A DNA stretch of 64,000 bases from Flectonema sp. DT1601 (GCA_964019425.1 OZ025817.1:1-64000), one strand, 5' to 3'; counted from the first letter of the stretch, positions 21,920 through 32,317 are shown. Translations and numbers: made by a program. Notes: generated by a model not told the origin, from the letters alone.

Positions 21920-22426
21920 CGTTGAGTTATGATAGCCTCCCCCTGCGCTATCGCCCCCATGCCTTGTGTCTGTTTTAATAAATAAAAATATTACTTCAAA
22001 ACAAATAACACTTCCTATCTGTACTCAATACGAGTTTGTTAACTCATCCCCCGATGATTGACTCGGTAACTCGGTAGTTTCTATTCAACACAACTTATAG
22101 GCAAATGTTCCCAATGCGGAGAAAGGGGACGAAGAAATCAAGTTGCTCAGATCCTTACAGAGAAGTCAAATCAAAGTCGAATCGATAATCATAAGAACAC
22201 AAATAAAATATATTCAGAAGTCGAAGAATAGAGATTGAAAAACCAACAGATAATTGCCATGTTTGTTATTATTTATTTTTCGCTCCTAAAGAAACGTTTG
22301 TCAGAATCGCTGATTTGGTGGAGTCCCAAAAACCATCTGCAAGACTCCAGGAAAGCATTACAAAAATAAATAAATAACATAACCTGCTTAATTTATAAAT
22401 TGCGTGAGAATATTAAAAATAATTTC
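21920..22426. other. Intergenic, no gene seen
   Basis: Holds the 5' leader of the upstream-lying minus-strand gene and the 3' region of the first methyltransferase. AT-rich. I see nothing else. Confidence 0.6.
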
Positions 22427-23137
22427 TTATTCCTTTCGCGACAACTTTGAACGATATCCTCCAAAAGGAACATCAACAGCAACACCAGTAGACTTGGCGT
22501 GTGACTTCTCATCGAGAGTGTATTCCCATGACGGGTACAACTTCTGAACAGTTTCTGGAGTTGTATGGTGAGGAGGACCTCTTTCAATATTTAATTGGTC
22601 TGGTTTCTCAGGATATAAAGCATGCGTACCAGTGTACTTCGGGTTTCTCATTATTCCTTCAAAGTACATTCGACAAGTTGGTTTAGCAACTCGATTCATA
22701 ATTTCGACGTACTGTTGACGAACATCAGGGGTCAGTGCTACTAATGAAGCTCTGTCGTAGATGAGATCGAACGTGTTGTCAGGAACGTCTGACATCAGTT
22801 TAAAGAAGTCTCCCCCGAGAACTGTAATTCTCTTCTGAGAGTCGACATCATCCTTTAGAATGTCAGCTATTCTCTTTTTCAACTCTTCTAGTGCTTTATC
22901 ACTTCCCTCAACTGCTGTGACTTCCATTCCCATACCCGCAAGCACTGGCACTGCTGCTGTGTCTCCGCAAAGTGGGATCAGCACCTTCATACCCGCAGCC
23001 TCACTTTCTGTTACTCCGCAGAACTTCAAGTTGTCAGCGAATGGCCACGTCTCGTCTTCGACAGCTTTCCAGCCAACACGACCACTGTTCCACATCACGT
23101 CAGACCACCAGTTGACACTTCCTTTTGTTTCCGACAT
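22427..23137 (-). CDS. TPMT-family S-adenosylmethionine methyltransferase, copy 1
   Basis: A 236-residue protein resembling the thiopurine/thiol methyltransferase (TPMT) family. The Rossmann SAM-binding motif is VLIPLCGDT (52-60), the acidic motif II is VTAVEGSD (73-80), and FDLIYDRASLVAL (123-135) matches the family's post-motif. Known members methylate thiols, selenium, iodide or similar small nucleophiles. The actual substrate here cannot be read. The start is placed at the first ATG, 18 nt after a GTTGTCATCAG acceptor. A paralogue lies 1.2 kb upstream on the same strand. 234 bp are identical between them while the C-terminal thirds differ clearly, which points to gene conversion after tandem duplication. 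Confidence 0.82.
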   Translation of the reverse strand: MSETKGSVNWWSDVMWNSGRVGWKAVEDETWPFADNLKFCGVTESEAAGMKVLIPLCGDTAAVPVLAGMGMEVTAVEGSDKALEELKKRIADILKDDVDSQKRITVLGGDFFKLMSDVPDNTFDLIYDRASLVALTPDVRQQYVEIMNRVAKPTCRMYFEGIMRNPKYTGTHALYPEKPDQLNIERGPPHHTTPETVQKLYPSWEYTLDEKSHAKSTGVAVDVPFGGYRSKLSRKE

Positions 23138-24335
23138 TTTTGTAGTTTTGAAGATCTGATGACAACAATACGATGGAATCAAACCAGAACATTATAAGCA
23201 ATCAGTCGGTTAATCCATCAGTTGGTCATTCAGTCAATCAATGATATCTTTCCAAACAGATAGCAGCTGTTTCCGTCTGAAGCTCAAGAGGTGACACTTC
23301 GCTGAGTCAAGTTCAGTGACCCGGCAGTCTATCAGTGTTGAGTTGACCTCACCTACAAAACCCTATAAAGTGATACCTCGCTGAGTCAAGTTCCGTGACC
23401 CACCTCACTAGGTTTTATGTGATGCCCTGAAGGAGATGAAATAATCACAAAAGAGTAAAATAAGACAACAAAAGATACCTCAGCAGAGGTTTACTCAGAA
23501 AAGTCTTGAATGGCGTCCAATATTAAGAAATGTTGGAGTTGCCTTACAACTATCGAGAATCCAATATGTTAATAAACAGTAAGAACGAAAGAAAGACACA
23601 AACGGTCTCTTTTATTGTAACTTTTACCTGTTCCTTCCCTTTTACCTGCGGATTTAATTATATTCCAACCTCTTCCCTGTTGCTGTAAAGGCTTGTGTGG
23701 GTACCATGTTGAACCTCTCGCACCATACAGAACTGACAAAAGACACAGCAAGGTTTCAGGTGACAATGTAAAAGTAACAATAACGAGCAAGAGAAATGGT
23801 AGTTAGAGATATTAAGGAATAGCTTTCTTTCCATTAGTTCACTTCATGTAGAATAGAAGACAGAGAATCAAATGTTTGATGAACATCAGAGAGGAGGATA
23901 CTTGATACCCGTAATTAAATATAAAGCAACTTGAAACTAGTCAATTGCCAGTTGCCATGTAAACCAACAGTTTAGGGATTCAGAACAGGTTGAGCGCTCC
24001 AATTATCAATTTGATACACAAATTCAAATAAATATTAAAGGAGGATAATGAGACATTTAATCAGCTCAAAGGAACGACACTTCTTTAGACAATCTTGACT
24101 GTCAGGTAACGTAGTAAATAGTTGTAAATAAAGAGGGGGGTAAACTGTTTGATTTTGTACGTAAAATACAAATGTTTTGTATCATAAAAAACATAACGAT
24201 AATTTAACATTAGTTCTGAGATACAGTGACTAGGTGTGATGCTTTACTTAGCCTTTTAAAGTAACTATTAGGTTTCGAAATAAAGAGGGGGGGTAGATCC
24301 ACGTCATATAAAAAAAAGAAAATCTGCCGCAGGTT
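23138..24335. other. Spacer between tandem methyltransferase genes
   Basis: Contains a doubled element near 23290-23410 (two blocks with CGCTGAGTCAAGTTC-GTGACC) and, near 23925-24190, stretches related to repeats of the 44-46 kb region (AATATAAAGCAAC, and GTAAAATACAAATG-TTTTGTATCAT). No gene is supported. Confidence 0.55.
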
Positions 24336-25037
24336 TTATGCTTTCTGTATCAACTTCGACCGATAGCTTGCAAACGGAACTTCCGGAGGAACGCCCACCG
24401 CTTTAGCGTGTGACTTCTCATCGAGAACGTACTCCCATGACGGGTATAATTTCTTAGCTGTGGTCGGTTCAATGTGATGAGGTGGACCTCCTTCGATGTG
24501 TAACTGACTCGTGTCATCTCTGTCACCATTGAATGATGAATTTCTTATTATTCCTTCGAAGAACATTCGACAAGTTGGTTTAGCAACTCGATTCATGATT
24601 TCGACGTACTGTTGACGAACATCAGAAGTAATTGCAACTAATGACCCTCTGTCGTAGATGAGATCGAAACTACTATCAGGTACCTCTGACATCAGTTTAA
24701 AGAAGTCTCCCTCGAGAACTGTAATTCTCTTCTGAGAGTCGACATCATCCTTTAGAATGTCAGCTATTCTCTTTTTCAACTCTTCTAGTGCTTTATCACT
24801 TCCCTCAACTGCTGTGACTTCCATTCCCATACCCGCAAGCACTGGCACTGCTGCTGTGTCTCCGCAAAGTGGGATCAGCACCTTCATACCCGCAGCCTCA
24901 CTTTCTGTTACTCCGCAGAACTTCAAGTTGTCAGCGAATGGCCACGCGTTGTCCTCCAAAACCTTCCATCCCATTGATCCAACATTCCAGGTAGTCTCAT
25001 TCCACCACTTTAAACTTCCCTTCGGTTCTGATGACAT
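24336..25037 (-). CDS. TPMT-family S-adenosylmethionine methyltransferase, copy 2
   Basis: A 233-residue paralogue of the downstream copy with the same SAM motifs (VLIPLCGDT, VTAVEGSD) and YDRGSLVAI, where glycine replaces alanine and matches the commoner TPMT form. Start chosen at the ATG after a TTGGTTCAG acceptor-like site 19 nt upstream. The open frame runs further upstream without an ATG. The C-terminal region (NSSFNGDRDDTSQLHIEGG) differs in sequence and length from copy 1, which may reflect a different substrate pocket. The function beyond small-molecule methyl transfer is inference. Confidence 0.82.
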   Translation of the reverse strand: MSSEPKGSLKWWNETTWNVGSMGWKVLEDNAWPFADNLKFCGVTESEAAGMKVLIPLCGDTAAVPVLAGMGMEVTAVEGSDKALEELKKRIADILKDDVDSQKRITVLEGDFFKLMSEVPDSSFDLIYDRGSLVAITSDVRQQYVEIMNRVAKPTCRMFFEGIIRNSSFNGDRDDTSQLHIEGGPPHHIEPTTAKKLYPSWEYVLDEKSHAKAVGVPPEVPFASYRSKLIQKA

Positions 25038-25461
25038 GTTTGAGTTTGCTGGAGATCTGAACCAACGAATACTAACCTTCTCAACTACTCGTCTATTGAG
25101 GGTCACATAATTAGAACAATAATCACAATTATAACTCCTCACTACTTCCTTGAAATGTTGTTGTCTGAAATTAAAGTAAAACAATTATTATTCTTGAAAT
25201 CAGTTTATTTTATTGAGAAAGTTAAATCGAATAGAAAGGTAAGTCGAAGAACAGAAATAGTTGCACCCATGAGAGACTTTTTGCATATAAAAAAAAAAAC
25301 AAAAAGTCAAAAGAAATAAGAGGCAAATCCACTAAAAACTGTTCAAAATATGCGTTAGATACTTTAAGCGTTAACTTTTTGTTGCACGAACTGGCTGGTT
25401 CTATTATCTCAAAGTAAGAGGGAGAAAAAAAGATCAGCTTCTGCACTGCGCCAAAAGTTGT

Positions 25462-25496
<35 letters not shown>

Positions 25497-25916
25497 CCCC
25501 ACAGCAATGAGCAGTTGGTATATAAAAAAAAATAATTAAAAAAAAAAAAAAAAAAAAAAAGAAATGTAAATTAATGCGTTACAATGCTTTGTGTGTGCAA
25601 AGCGAGGTGGAAAATAATGGGAGTCGGTTATGAACCGTTCAGTTGCTTAGAGAGGAAGCTAGCTAAAAGGGAGAGAAAAGAAAAACATGCTTTGTTACGT
25701 CACGCTGAGGATCAATCGGATCACACAAAGTGCGAGAGGAAATATTATCAAGGTTGCCCTGACAATAAAAAAAAAAGTTTTTTTTGTAAAAGGGGAAAAA
25801 AGAAAAAAAAAAACTTACGGAGAAAAATAAAAAAGAAAAGGTCTATATCACTGGTATTGTGCATTCGGACGCAGCTACACCACAAAAAAAATTCATTCTG
25901 AAATAAATAGCGCAGC
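25038..25916. other. Intergenic, homopolymer-rich
   Basis: Carries T and A runs at 25465-25490 and 25535-25560 and lysine-coding A-rich sequence around 25770-25830. No gene is supported. Confidence 0.6.
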
Positions 25917-26950
25917 TCAAACTTCTTCTTTTGGGTCATTACAATAAATTTCATTCTGTGACTTCATGGCTTCTGAGTTCATAGTTTCAATTATCTTATC
26001 GTCACCGAAGGGGAGAGAAATTTGTTTTCTAGGAAAAGGAACACCCACCACATTCAATACCGTCTTGTCGACTCTTTTCCGGAGATCCGAAAAGCAATTG
26101 GAGACTTTATCTTCGTATTCCTGACATCCAACAGTGGATGAAGAAACCCAATTCCCAAGCGGACCTTTCCTGGAGATGTAGAAATCGGAAGCTTTCTGTT
26201 TTGAAGCGCCATCAACAGCATGAGGAAGACGTAAGAACAACATTAAGAAAGTCCCCAAGAATGCAATGAATATCAGAGCAAATGAGAGAGTGATGATAGC
26301 GGCATCACTGTTGCTGGTCGAGCCATGTGCAGACGCGGATTCTAACGATAATTTTATGAGAAGAACAGATCCGATTACGACAAGTAGTGGAGGTGTTCTA
26401 TTCGTCCAGTACTCTTGAAGTTTTGTTTTGGCTATAGAGGTAGCTGTGTTAAGCTGCTCTCTCAAACCAGAAGCAAAAATCACGGTGTTAGTTATCAAAT
26501 CTCTAATTAGTTTTTCATCCGCTACTTCAGAAACCAGATGCATGTTGTTCTCCTTCCCGAATAGTGTTTTACTGAGATTCTCTACCAGAGCATCTTCAAC
26601 TTCCATTCTGCGAGCCTTATTATCGGACGCATAAATATAATATTGTTGATTTGCAACTTCTTTACTACAAAACACTCCATTCAATGATGCGAATATAACA
26701 TCGCTGTTCAAAAGCATAAACTCCATTACCGTATCGTTCCCGCTGTGGCGAGCCAGTTTCGAAACCTGATTGTAGTTATAAAAGACTATTCATAAATAGA
26801 TAATATGAGGGGACACATTAATAATGAACATACTTTATTTAGATACTTTTTTAGGTATTTCTCAAAATACTTTTCTTGATAATGACTTGCGTAGGATAGA
26901 GCCAGTTTCAACATGCGCTTGCGCAGCTGCTTCAGCTGCTTTTTAAACAT
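25917..26950 (-). CDS. Two-TM membrane protein of unknown function, two exons
   Basis: A 321-residue protein. Exon 1 (26834-26950) encodes a strongly basic, tyrosine-rich start MFKKQLKQLRKRMLKLALSY. A GTATGT donor and CAATCAG acceptor bound a 68-nt intron. Exon 2 continues in phase 0 as VSKLARHSGNDTV. Two membrane segments lie at about 163-180 (PPLLVVIGSVLLIKLSL) and 194-219 (AAIITLSFALIFIAFLGTFL), separated by a short Ser/Gly loop, a hairpin topology. The C-terminal 100 residues are soluble and charged. A TTTTAAAACAG acceptor-like site lies 20 nt before the ATG. No family recognised. The spliced reading gives a better start than the internal ATG of exon 2. Confidence 0.65.
26766..26833 (-). 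other. 68-nt spliceosomal intron
   Basis: GTATGT donor, AATCAG acceptor. Exons join in phase 0 between asparagine-lysine and valine-serine codons. Confidence 0.65.
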
Positions 26951-27451
26951 TGTTTACAATGTGGAAAACTGTTTTAAAAGTGTGTGAGATGAATACAACA
27001 GATTAGTGAAGGAAAATACAGCTGTTGTTTTTGTTCATTAAGAGCGCGTCTGTAAAGATGAAAATATTATTTAAATTTAGTAACTTTTTTTTTTTTAAAA
27101 AAAATAAGTTTTTTTTTTTGATCGTTGGAACGCCCAATGATGAAAGACGAACAACCTACCGCCGAATGACGACTATTTCACACTTTTGTAATTTATGAGG
27201 AGAATGGGATTTTGAAGGGAACTTTTTCGTCGTTATCTATCTTGTACCAGAGACGGTATTTATTAAATCGAATGCTCTACCAGAACAACGTCGATGTTCA
27301 GAATGAAGTCATCCATAACCGTAAAGAAGTTGAAGAATCAAAAGTGACGAACGAAAGGATCTAAAGTACCAAAACAAAAACGAATTTCGCACCACCGCGA
27401 AAAGTCAAATTCCCAAAAGAGACGTAGCGATGGTGAAATAGTAATTGAGTG
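26951..27451. other. Intergenic, no gene seen
   Basis: Contains the 3' flank of NUP54 and the 5' leader of the two-TM gene. Runs of T and A near 27086-27120. Nothing else noted. Confidence 0.6.
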
Positions 27452-29086
27452 CTACCAGTTGAGGTTTCTGTTTGATAACAATCCAGATACCAGAGGAGCT
27501 ACTCTTGGAGGAGCAGTCTTTCCTAAAATAATATCGAGATCCTCATTACAACCAGTGACTGTGTCACCAATAGTTTCGAGTCCTTTCTGTTGGTGATCAA
27601 GAAATGTTATCACATTACGAAGTGTTTCTACTGGTAAATGAGCTTCTGAAATAGATTTTTGATATCCTTGATGATGAACAGACAACACGACGTCCAATTC
27701 ATAAAGATCTTGTTGGTATTCATTTGTTTTACTTTCAACTTTTTGTAACTTATCATCGAGCGCTCCCTGATCTCTACCCATCGCACTCTTCGCTGGTCGA
27801 TGTCTTTCTAAGTTAGTAATTGATTCCAATAATCTGCTTCTGAGTCTGGCAACTCTCACAAACACATCTCTTAACTTTCTATCTAATGAGCCAGGTTCTT
27901 GTTGATTAAAAGCACGTTTCATCTCTTGCAGTTGGTTTGTTAACAATTTCCTCTCTTGATCGTAACGTTCAATCTGCTTTATTTGTTTTTCATTTCGATT
28001 CTTTAACTCCTGCATACTTCTTATCGGATGAGGAAGAAATCTAGAAGGATCAGGATTATCTCTCTTTGCTTGTGCCCACTGAGCATCAGTTATATTGTAT
28101 CTCTGTTGTGCGTAAGTTGCCTGTTTTTGTGTTTGTTGTTCTCGTCTTCTTCGCTTAATAAATAACGAGAGTTAGATAATACATACCCTAGAGTGTTCCC
28201 ACATGACAGCAATAGATGACTCAGGAACAAGAGTGTATAAAAATGCCATACAGAAACATTGAGGACTCTTATGATAATATTGTTGCCAGAGTCCGAATAG
28301 TTTTGGATAAAAATCGTGTTCACTCTGACCTGGTGGAATACCAGCAGCGTACAAGTCCATCAGGTTAGGTTCCTGGACATTTGGACCAAAGCCTCCTCCG
28401 CCAGCACCAAAACCACCTCCTGAAGAAGCTCCAAAACCTCCTCCGAAGCTTCCAAATCCGGATGCACTTGATGTAGCACCGAACCCACCTCCAGAGGATG
28501 CTCCAAACCCTCCTCCGAAACCACCACCGGAGGGGGCACCGAATCCTCCGAACCCACCAGCCGCGGATGAGGAGGCGCCGAATCCTCCAAACCCACCAGC
28601 AGCTGATGAGGAAGCTCCGAACCCGCCGCCACCAAAACCTCCTACTGCTGCACCTGTGGCTCCAAATCCACCAAAACCGCCAGCCGCACTAGACGATGCC
28701 CCAAATCCTCCTGCTGCAGCGCCGAAACCTCCTGCGGATGGGGCTCCAAATCCTCCAATTGCACCAGCACTTGAGGAAGCTCCGAACCCTCCACCAGCTC
28801 CAAAGCCACCCCCTCCTCCAAAGCCGCCTCCAGCAGGTGCTCCAGCACCTGCTCCGAAACCACCTCCGGCAGGGGCTCCAGCTCCGAAGCCGCCTCCTGA
28901 ACTGGCTCCGAATCCACCAAATCCACCTCCCGCTGGTGCTCCGGCTGGCGCACCAAATCCACCTCCCGCTGGTGCACCGAACCCACCTCCGGCTGGCGCT
29001 CCGGCTGGTGCACCAAATCCACCTCCGGCAGGGGCTCCAGCTCCAAAGCCACCACCAGAACTGGCCCCAAACCCGCCAAACGCCAT
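27452..29086 (-). CDS. NUP54: Nucleoporin NUP54/Nup57 homologue
   Basis: A 533-residue nuclear pore protein in two exons. Residues 1-235 are FG repeats in a Gly/Ala/Pro/Ser-rich context (GGFGAP, GGFGAS), the disordered mesh that binds transport receptors. Residues 240-300 form the alpha/beta start (LMDLYAAGIPPG, LFGLWQQYY). After the intron comes the family signature QWAQAKRDNPDP with PHPI, then long coiled coil (KQIKQIERYDQERKLLTNQL) to the C-terminus. In other eukaryotes NUP54 pairs with NUP62 and NUP58 in the central channel and length is similar. A CTACAACAG acceptor-like site lies 18 nt before the ATG. The intron falls after MWEHSR. Confidence 0.92.
28154..28186 (-). other. 33-nt spliceosomal intron of NUP54
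   Basis: Begins GTATGT, holds a branch-like CTAAC 10 nt in, and ends TTAAG. Removal joins the two halves of a clearly conserved protein in frame, so this is the best-supported short intron in the window. Confidence 0.9.
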
Positions 29087-29320
29087 TTTAACTTCTCCAG
29101 GAAACTGTTGTAGAAAGTGATTGTCATAAAACTATCAGTCCACTCTTATGAAACGCAAAGCACACACAACAGACAAATGAATGACTGCGGTGGTGGGTAA
29201 AGACGGCCGACTCAAGGTCGGCGACAACAACATCCGCCGCTGCTGAAGATAACATTCTTTTCGAATAAATATTTCCGCAACAAACCGCAGGAAGAGTTGA
29301 GATATTATTAATTACAAATT

Positions 29321-29980
29321 CTATGTCGGAAATAACTTCACTAATTCCGGCTGTTCTTCCTTTGCGAGGTCGAAAGCTGTTTTACCGAAGTCGTCAACAA
29401 TTGATAAATCAATTGGAATAGAGAGCAGATATTCAACTGTCGGACCATAGTTACGTTCAATCGCAAGGAACAGAGGAGTCTCACCGCATTGGTTACGTGT
29501 GTTTGGATTCGACCCGAGTGACAGTAATGTTTTTAAGACTGGAATATTACCCCTCATAGCAGCCTTGCTGAAAGCTGTTTCTCCTTCATTGTCTTGAAGC
29601 TCAAGGTGTTCTTTATTCGCAAATATTAAAACAGATTCTGATGTAGCGATGGCTTCACTGCAAAGAGCGATGAGGGGAGTCTTTCCTGTTGAGTTGGTTG
29701 TTGTGAAGACGTCAGAGGGGATCACTTCTTTTATTATTTTTAAAAATTCAACATCGGTGCTCATCATTACTTTTACAAGCAGATCTGATTCGCTGACAAC
29801 CGATGCGACCACGTCTGGTGATTCCTTCGATAGTTTACTGAGTCGCTTCCAATCCTTGTTGCTTATTATCTTCGAGATGTTCTTCTCGACTTTCTTTTTA
29901 CTCTTTTCAGACTCATCCTTCCCTCCAGCAGGGTGACACCGTTTTTTACCTGCGCCGTCTTTTGTATTTGCGCATCCCAT
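29321..29980 (-). CDS. Ankyrin-repeat protein with acylation signal
   Basis: A 219-residue protein beginning MGCANTK, a classic N-myristoylation plus palmitoylation signal (Gly2, Cys3), so membrane attachment is likely. A basic/lysine-rich segment (residues 11-35) follows. From about residue 100 there are three to four ankyrin repeats (TGKTPLIALC, EGETAFSKAAMRGN, CGETPLFLAIERN, FGKTAFDLAKEE). Ankyrin repeats bind proteins; the partner is unknown. A TTATTTAG acceptor-like site is 11 nt before the start. The gap to GPI8 upstream is 199 nt and to NUP54 downstream 234 nt. Confidence 0.82.
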   Translation of the reverse strand: MGCANTKDGAGKKRCHPAGGKDESEKSKKKVEKNISKIISNKDWKRLSKLSKESPDVVASVVSESDLLVKVMMSTDVEFLKIIKEVIPSDVFTTTNSTGKTPLIALCSEAIATSESVLIFANKEHLELQDNEGETAFSKAAMRGNIPVLKTLLSLGSNPNTRNQCGETPLFLAIERNYGPTVEYLLSIPIDLSIVDDFGKTAFDLAKEEQPELVKLFPT

Positions 29981-30179
29981 TTTCTCAATTCCTAAATAAT
30001 GAGAAGTTTAATAAAATAATAATTTTATCTCGAGAGTACTTCGAAGGACGCTACTCAGGACGTCATTTAAAACGAATTAGAAGAAACGAAAAAACCAAAA
30101 CTAATATTAAAATGTCGGAAACAAACAACCTCAACGTGACATAATAAATAAATCAATTCAACTAACCATTTAGAATTAG

Positions 30180-31283
30180 TTACCAATCTAAAACAATTGA
30201 AACTGTGAAGATGATTACCACCAATGACGTAGTTACTATCGGATGAGGAAGTAATTTACGAATTCTCTCAGAAAAAGTCTCAATTTTTTGATGAATTTTT
30301 CTAACGGCGTTACGAGGAGTTTTGAATTCTGATTCTGAAGAGATCTCCGGCTCAGGAATTTCAAGTTCCTCGACAGGCTGAAGAGTTGTACGACTCGCGA
30401 AGAAGTCCATCACACGAAGCTTCTTTAACGAAGACAAGTGAGTACTCATCCAATACGGGTGTGAATGAAGTAAGATTGGATCAAAGTAATTAAAGAATGA
30501 ATGTAAACTCAAATCGGAACTGCTACTACTCCGACTTAACTTTTCAAGAGAGTAATAAGTAAACCTATCCACTACATGTAATCCAATTTTACGATCGTTG
30601 TGATGAGAGTAAGAGTTTTCACCTCGTAAACTAGAACCGATTGCAATGACTGAAGGAGCTGTTAGCCCTTCAATTAGTGTTCCTGCTTGACAAGTCTCGA
30701 CAATGAGAAGAGTGCTTCGGTATCTCTTCGACAGCCACATCTGCCATAAAGAGTCTTCGATATCTTGTGAGGATACTTCAGCAGCATCTTGAAACTTTAA
30801 GAACTTATCACCCCCGTGTCCAGTTAGAAATATCATTACATTACTGTCTTTGTCTGATAAAAGTTTTTTATTGTGAGGAGTGTCTGGATGGTGTCTACCT
30901 GTCAACAGACTTAAGAAACTCTCAACAGTCACATCGTATCCCCGATAGTCAACTTCGATATCTGTTCCATAAAGGTTTTTATTATGATTCTGATTATTGT
31001 AGAGAGTCGCAGGTAATGGATTTCTAACATTACACGAAACGTCATCACCCATCATCAGAATTATGTTGGAATCCGGAATCCCCAATCTCTTCACCATGTG
31101 GTACATTGACAAGACATTAGCAGCATGTCGATAGTTTGCCCAGAACCTTGATGTATCCACTAAGACTGCCCAGTTGTTAGTGTGTCCATCTCCTGATCTT
31201 CCATTCTCTTCAAAGAATTCCTTCACAGCATCACCACCGATGTTAGGAATCCAACAGAGTAACACAACCAGTATAAATATCAT
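30180..31283 (-). CDS. GPI8: GPI transamidase catalytic subunit GPI8/PIG-K
   Basis: A 367-residue C13-family cysteine protease of the ER. Residues 1-15 are a signal peptide. The catalytic dyad is visible: H156 in TGHGGDKFLKFQD and C198 in VETCQAGTL. The N-terminal NNWAVLVDTSRFWANYRH block is diagnostic for GPI8. A C-terminal membrane helix (TTSLVVIIFTVSIVLDW) matches the type I topology of most eukaryotic GPI8 proteins. The enzyme cuts the C-terminal signal of precursor proteins and attaches the GPI anchor, with GAA1, PIG-S, PIG-T and PIG-U. The leader is odd: TTTTTTTTCAG, then a G-run and 17 A directly before the ATG. Confidence 0.95.
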   Translation of the reverse strand: MIFILVVLLCWIPNIGGDAVKEFFEENGRSGDGHTNNWAVLVDTSRFWANYRHAANVLSMYHMVKRLGIPDSNIILMMGDDVSCNVRNPLPATLYNNQNHNKNLYGTDIEVDYRGYDVTVESFLSLLTGRHHPDTPHNKKLLSDKDSNVMIFLTGHGGDKFLKFQDAAEVSSQDIEDSLWQMWLSKRYRSTLLIVETCQAGTLIEGLTAPSVIAIGSSLRGENSYSHHNDRKIGLHVVDRFTYYSLEKLSRSSSSSDLSLHSFFNYFDPILLHSHPYWMSTHLSSLKKLRVMDFFASRTTLQPVEELEIPEPEISSESEFKTPRNAVRKIHQKIETFSERIRKLLPHPIVTTSLVVIIFTVSIVLDW

Positions 31284-31384
31284 TTTTTTTTTTTTTTTTT
31301 CCCCCCCTGAAAAAAAAGTTTTTTTTGTTATTCTCTGAGTTTACAACAAAAAAAAAAAAAAAAAAAAAAAAGTAACGCAAACAA
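31284..31384 (-). promoter_or_regulatory. 101-nt intergenic region with pyrimidine tract and AG acceptor
   Basis: Between the metallophosphoesterase stop and the GPI8 start there are only 101 nt, reading on the minus strand a long T-run, a short spacer, TTTTTTTTCAG and an oligo(G)-oligo(A) leader. That is the layout of a trans-splicing/polyadenylation intergenic region in polycistronic systems and leaves little room for a promoter. A cis-intron reading is not excluded. Confidence 0.5.
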
Positions 31385-32317
31385 CTAACAGAAAGAATGC
31401 GAAACAGACGGAGCAGGACCATGTCCCGTAATATGTAAAGAGCAACGAGTCATTACAATATCAATAAATGGAGGAAGTGTCGGATGCTCAACAACAGCTG
31501 GGATAGTATAATATAAAGTGTTTTCCATAATAGAAGGACTATGATCAGCAGTGTGATCGTGACCATTCAACACGAGGGGAACAATCTTTTCAGGAAAAGT
31601 TGCGCGAACTGCATCAGCATTTATTACAGTTCGGTTACGCTCCCAGTCATTGTGGGGAATATCAAGGCGGGGATGGGATAGGACGATCGCTTTTCGTCGC
31701 TCAGATTTGATAGCTAACAATGTTTTTTGTAGCCATTTTAACTGAGATGACGGAACAAAAGAATAATTCCAACCAGAGTGAATTCCAGAACAAGAGAGAC
31801 AGTTCCATGGAGTGGTGTCGTTATAGTAACCAGCATCAATCACAACAACACTTAACCAACTTGTGATATCTTTTCTGTAGAACGTTTGATGGCTTGGTGT
31901 TGACACCGTCTGAGACCATTCTGTCTTACTCAGTCGGTCAACATCGTGATTTCCCAACACCCACACAATTGGTTTGTTTTGATTTACACCCCAAGTCAGG
32001 TTTATCTCGTTTGTTATTGTTTTTAAGTTGCTGTGGACTTGTGATTTTGTTTGATCTTTTCCCTCATCCTTTGTGTCACCGAGCACGAATAGAACCTTTG
32101 GTTCTAACACAGTAGTTGATATACCCTCTATTAGTTCTCTTACAGTGTCTAGAATATATCCACGTGATGTACTTTGATAGTGAGTGTCAGTAAGGGCGAT
32201 AATTCTAACAGTTCGCTTGTCATCACCAACTAGTCCCATAGTCAGACCTGTCGCTGCTACCATCATAACTGTGACTGCCAGAACACACCAAATTGAGGTT
32301 CGGATTCTCGACCGCAT
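31385..32317 (-). CDS. Calcineurin-like metallophosphoesterase, membrane-anchored or secreted
   Basis: A 310-residue protein. Residues 9-30 are a hydrophobic signal or anchor (CVLAVTVMMVAATGLTMG). The five metallophosphoesterase motifs appear in order: D44-T-H, G80-D81, GNHD (122-125), SHP (214-216) and NGHDH (251-255), so the dinuclear metal site looks complete. Several NxT/S sites suggest a luminal, glycosylated enzyme. Family members hydrolyse phosphomono- or diesters; this one is nearest in type to secreted acid phosphatase/TMEM62-like forms, but the substrate cannot be assigned. ATATTAG acceptor-like site 12 nt before the ATG. Confidence 0.88.
   Translation of the reverse strand: MRSRIRTSIWCVLAVTVMMVAATGLTMGLVGDDKRTVRIIALTDTHYQSTSRGYILDTVRELIEGISTTVLEPKVLFVLGDTKDEGKDQTKSQVHSNLKTITNEINLTWGVNQNKPIVWVLGNHDVDRLSKTEWSQTVSTPSHQTFYRKDITSWLSVVVIDAGYYNDTTPWNCLSCSGIHSGWNYSFVPSSQLKWLQKTLLAIKSERRKAIVLSHPRLDIPHNDWERNRTVINADAVRATFPEKIVPLVLNGHDHTADHSPSIMENTLYYTIPAVVEHPTLPPFIDIVMTRCSLHITGHGPAPSVSHSFC

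Noticed and set aside
22427-25037. Plus-strand frames inside the TPMT genes (SAILFFNSSSALSL...)
   Set aside because: Antisense shadows, identical in both copies only because the genes share the converted tract.
28498-29127. Proline/alanine- and leucine-rich frames on both strands over the NUP54 FG region
   Set aside because: They are shadows of the repetitive GGFGAP-type codons read in other frames.
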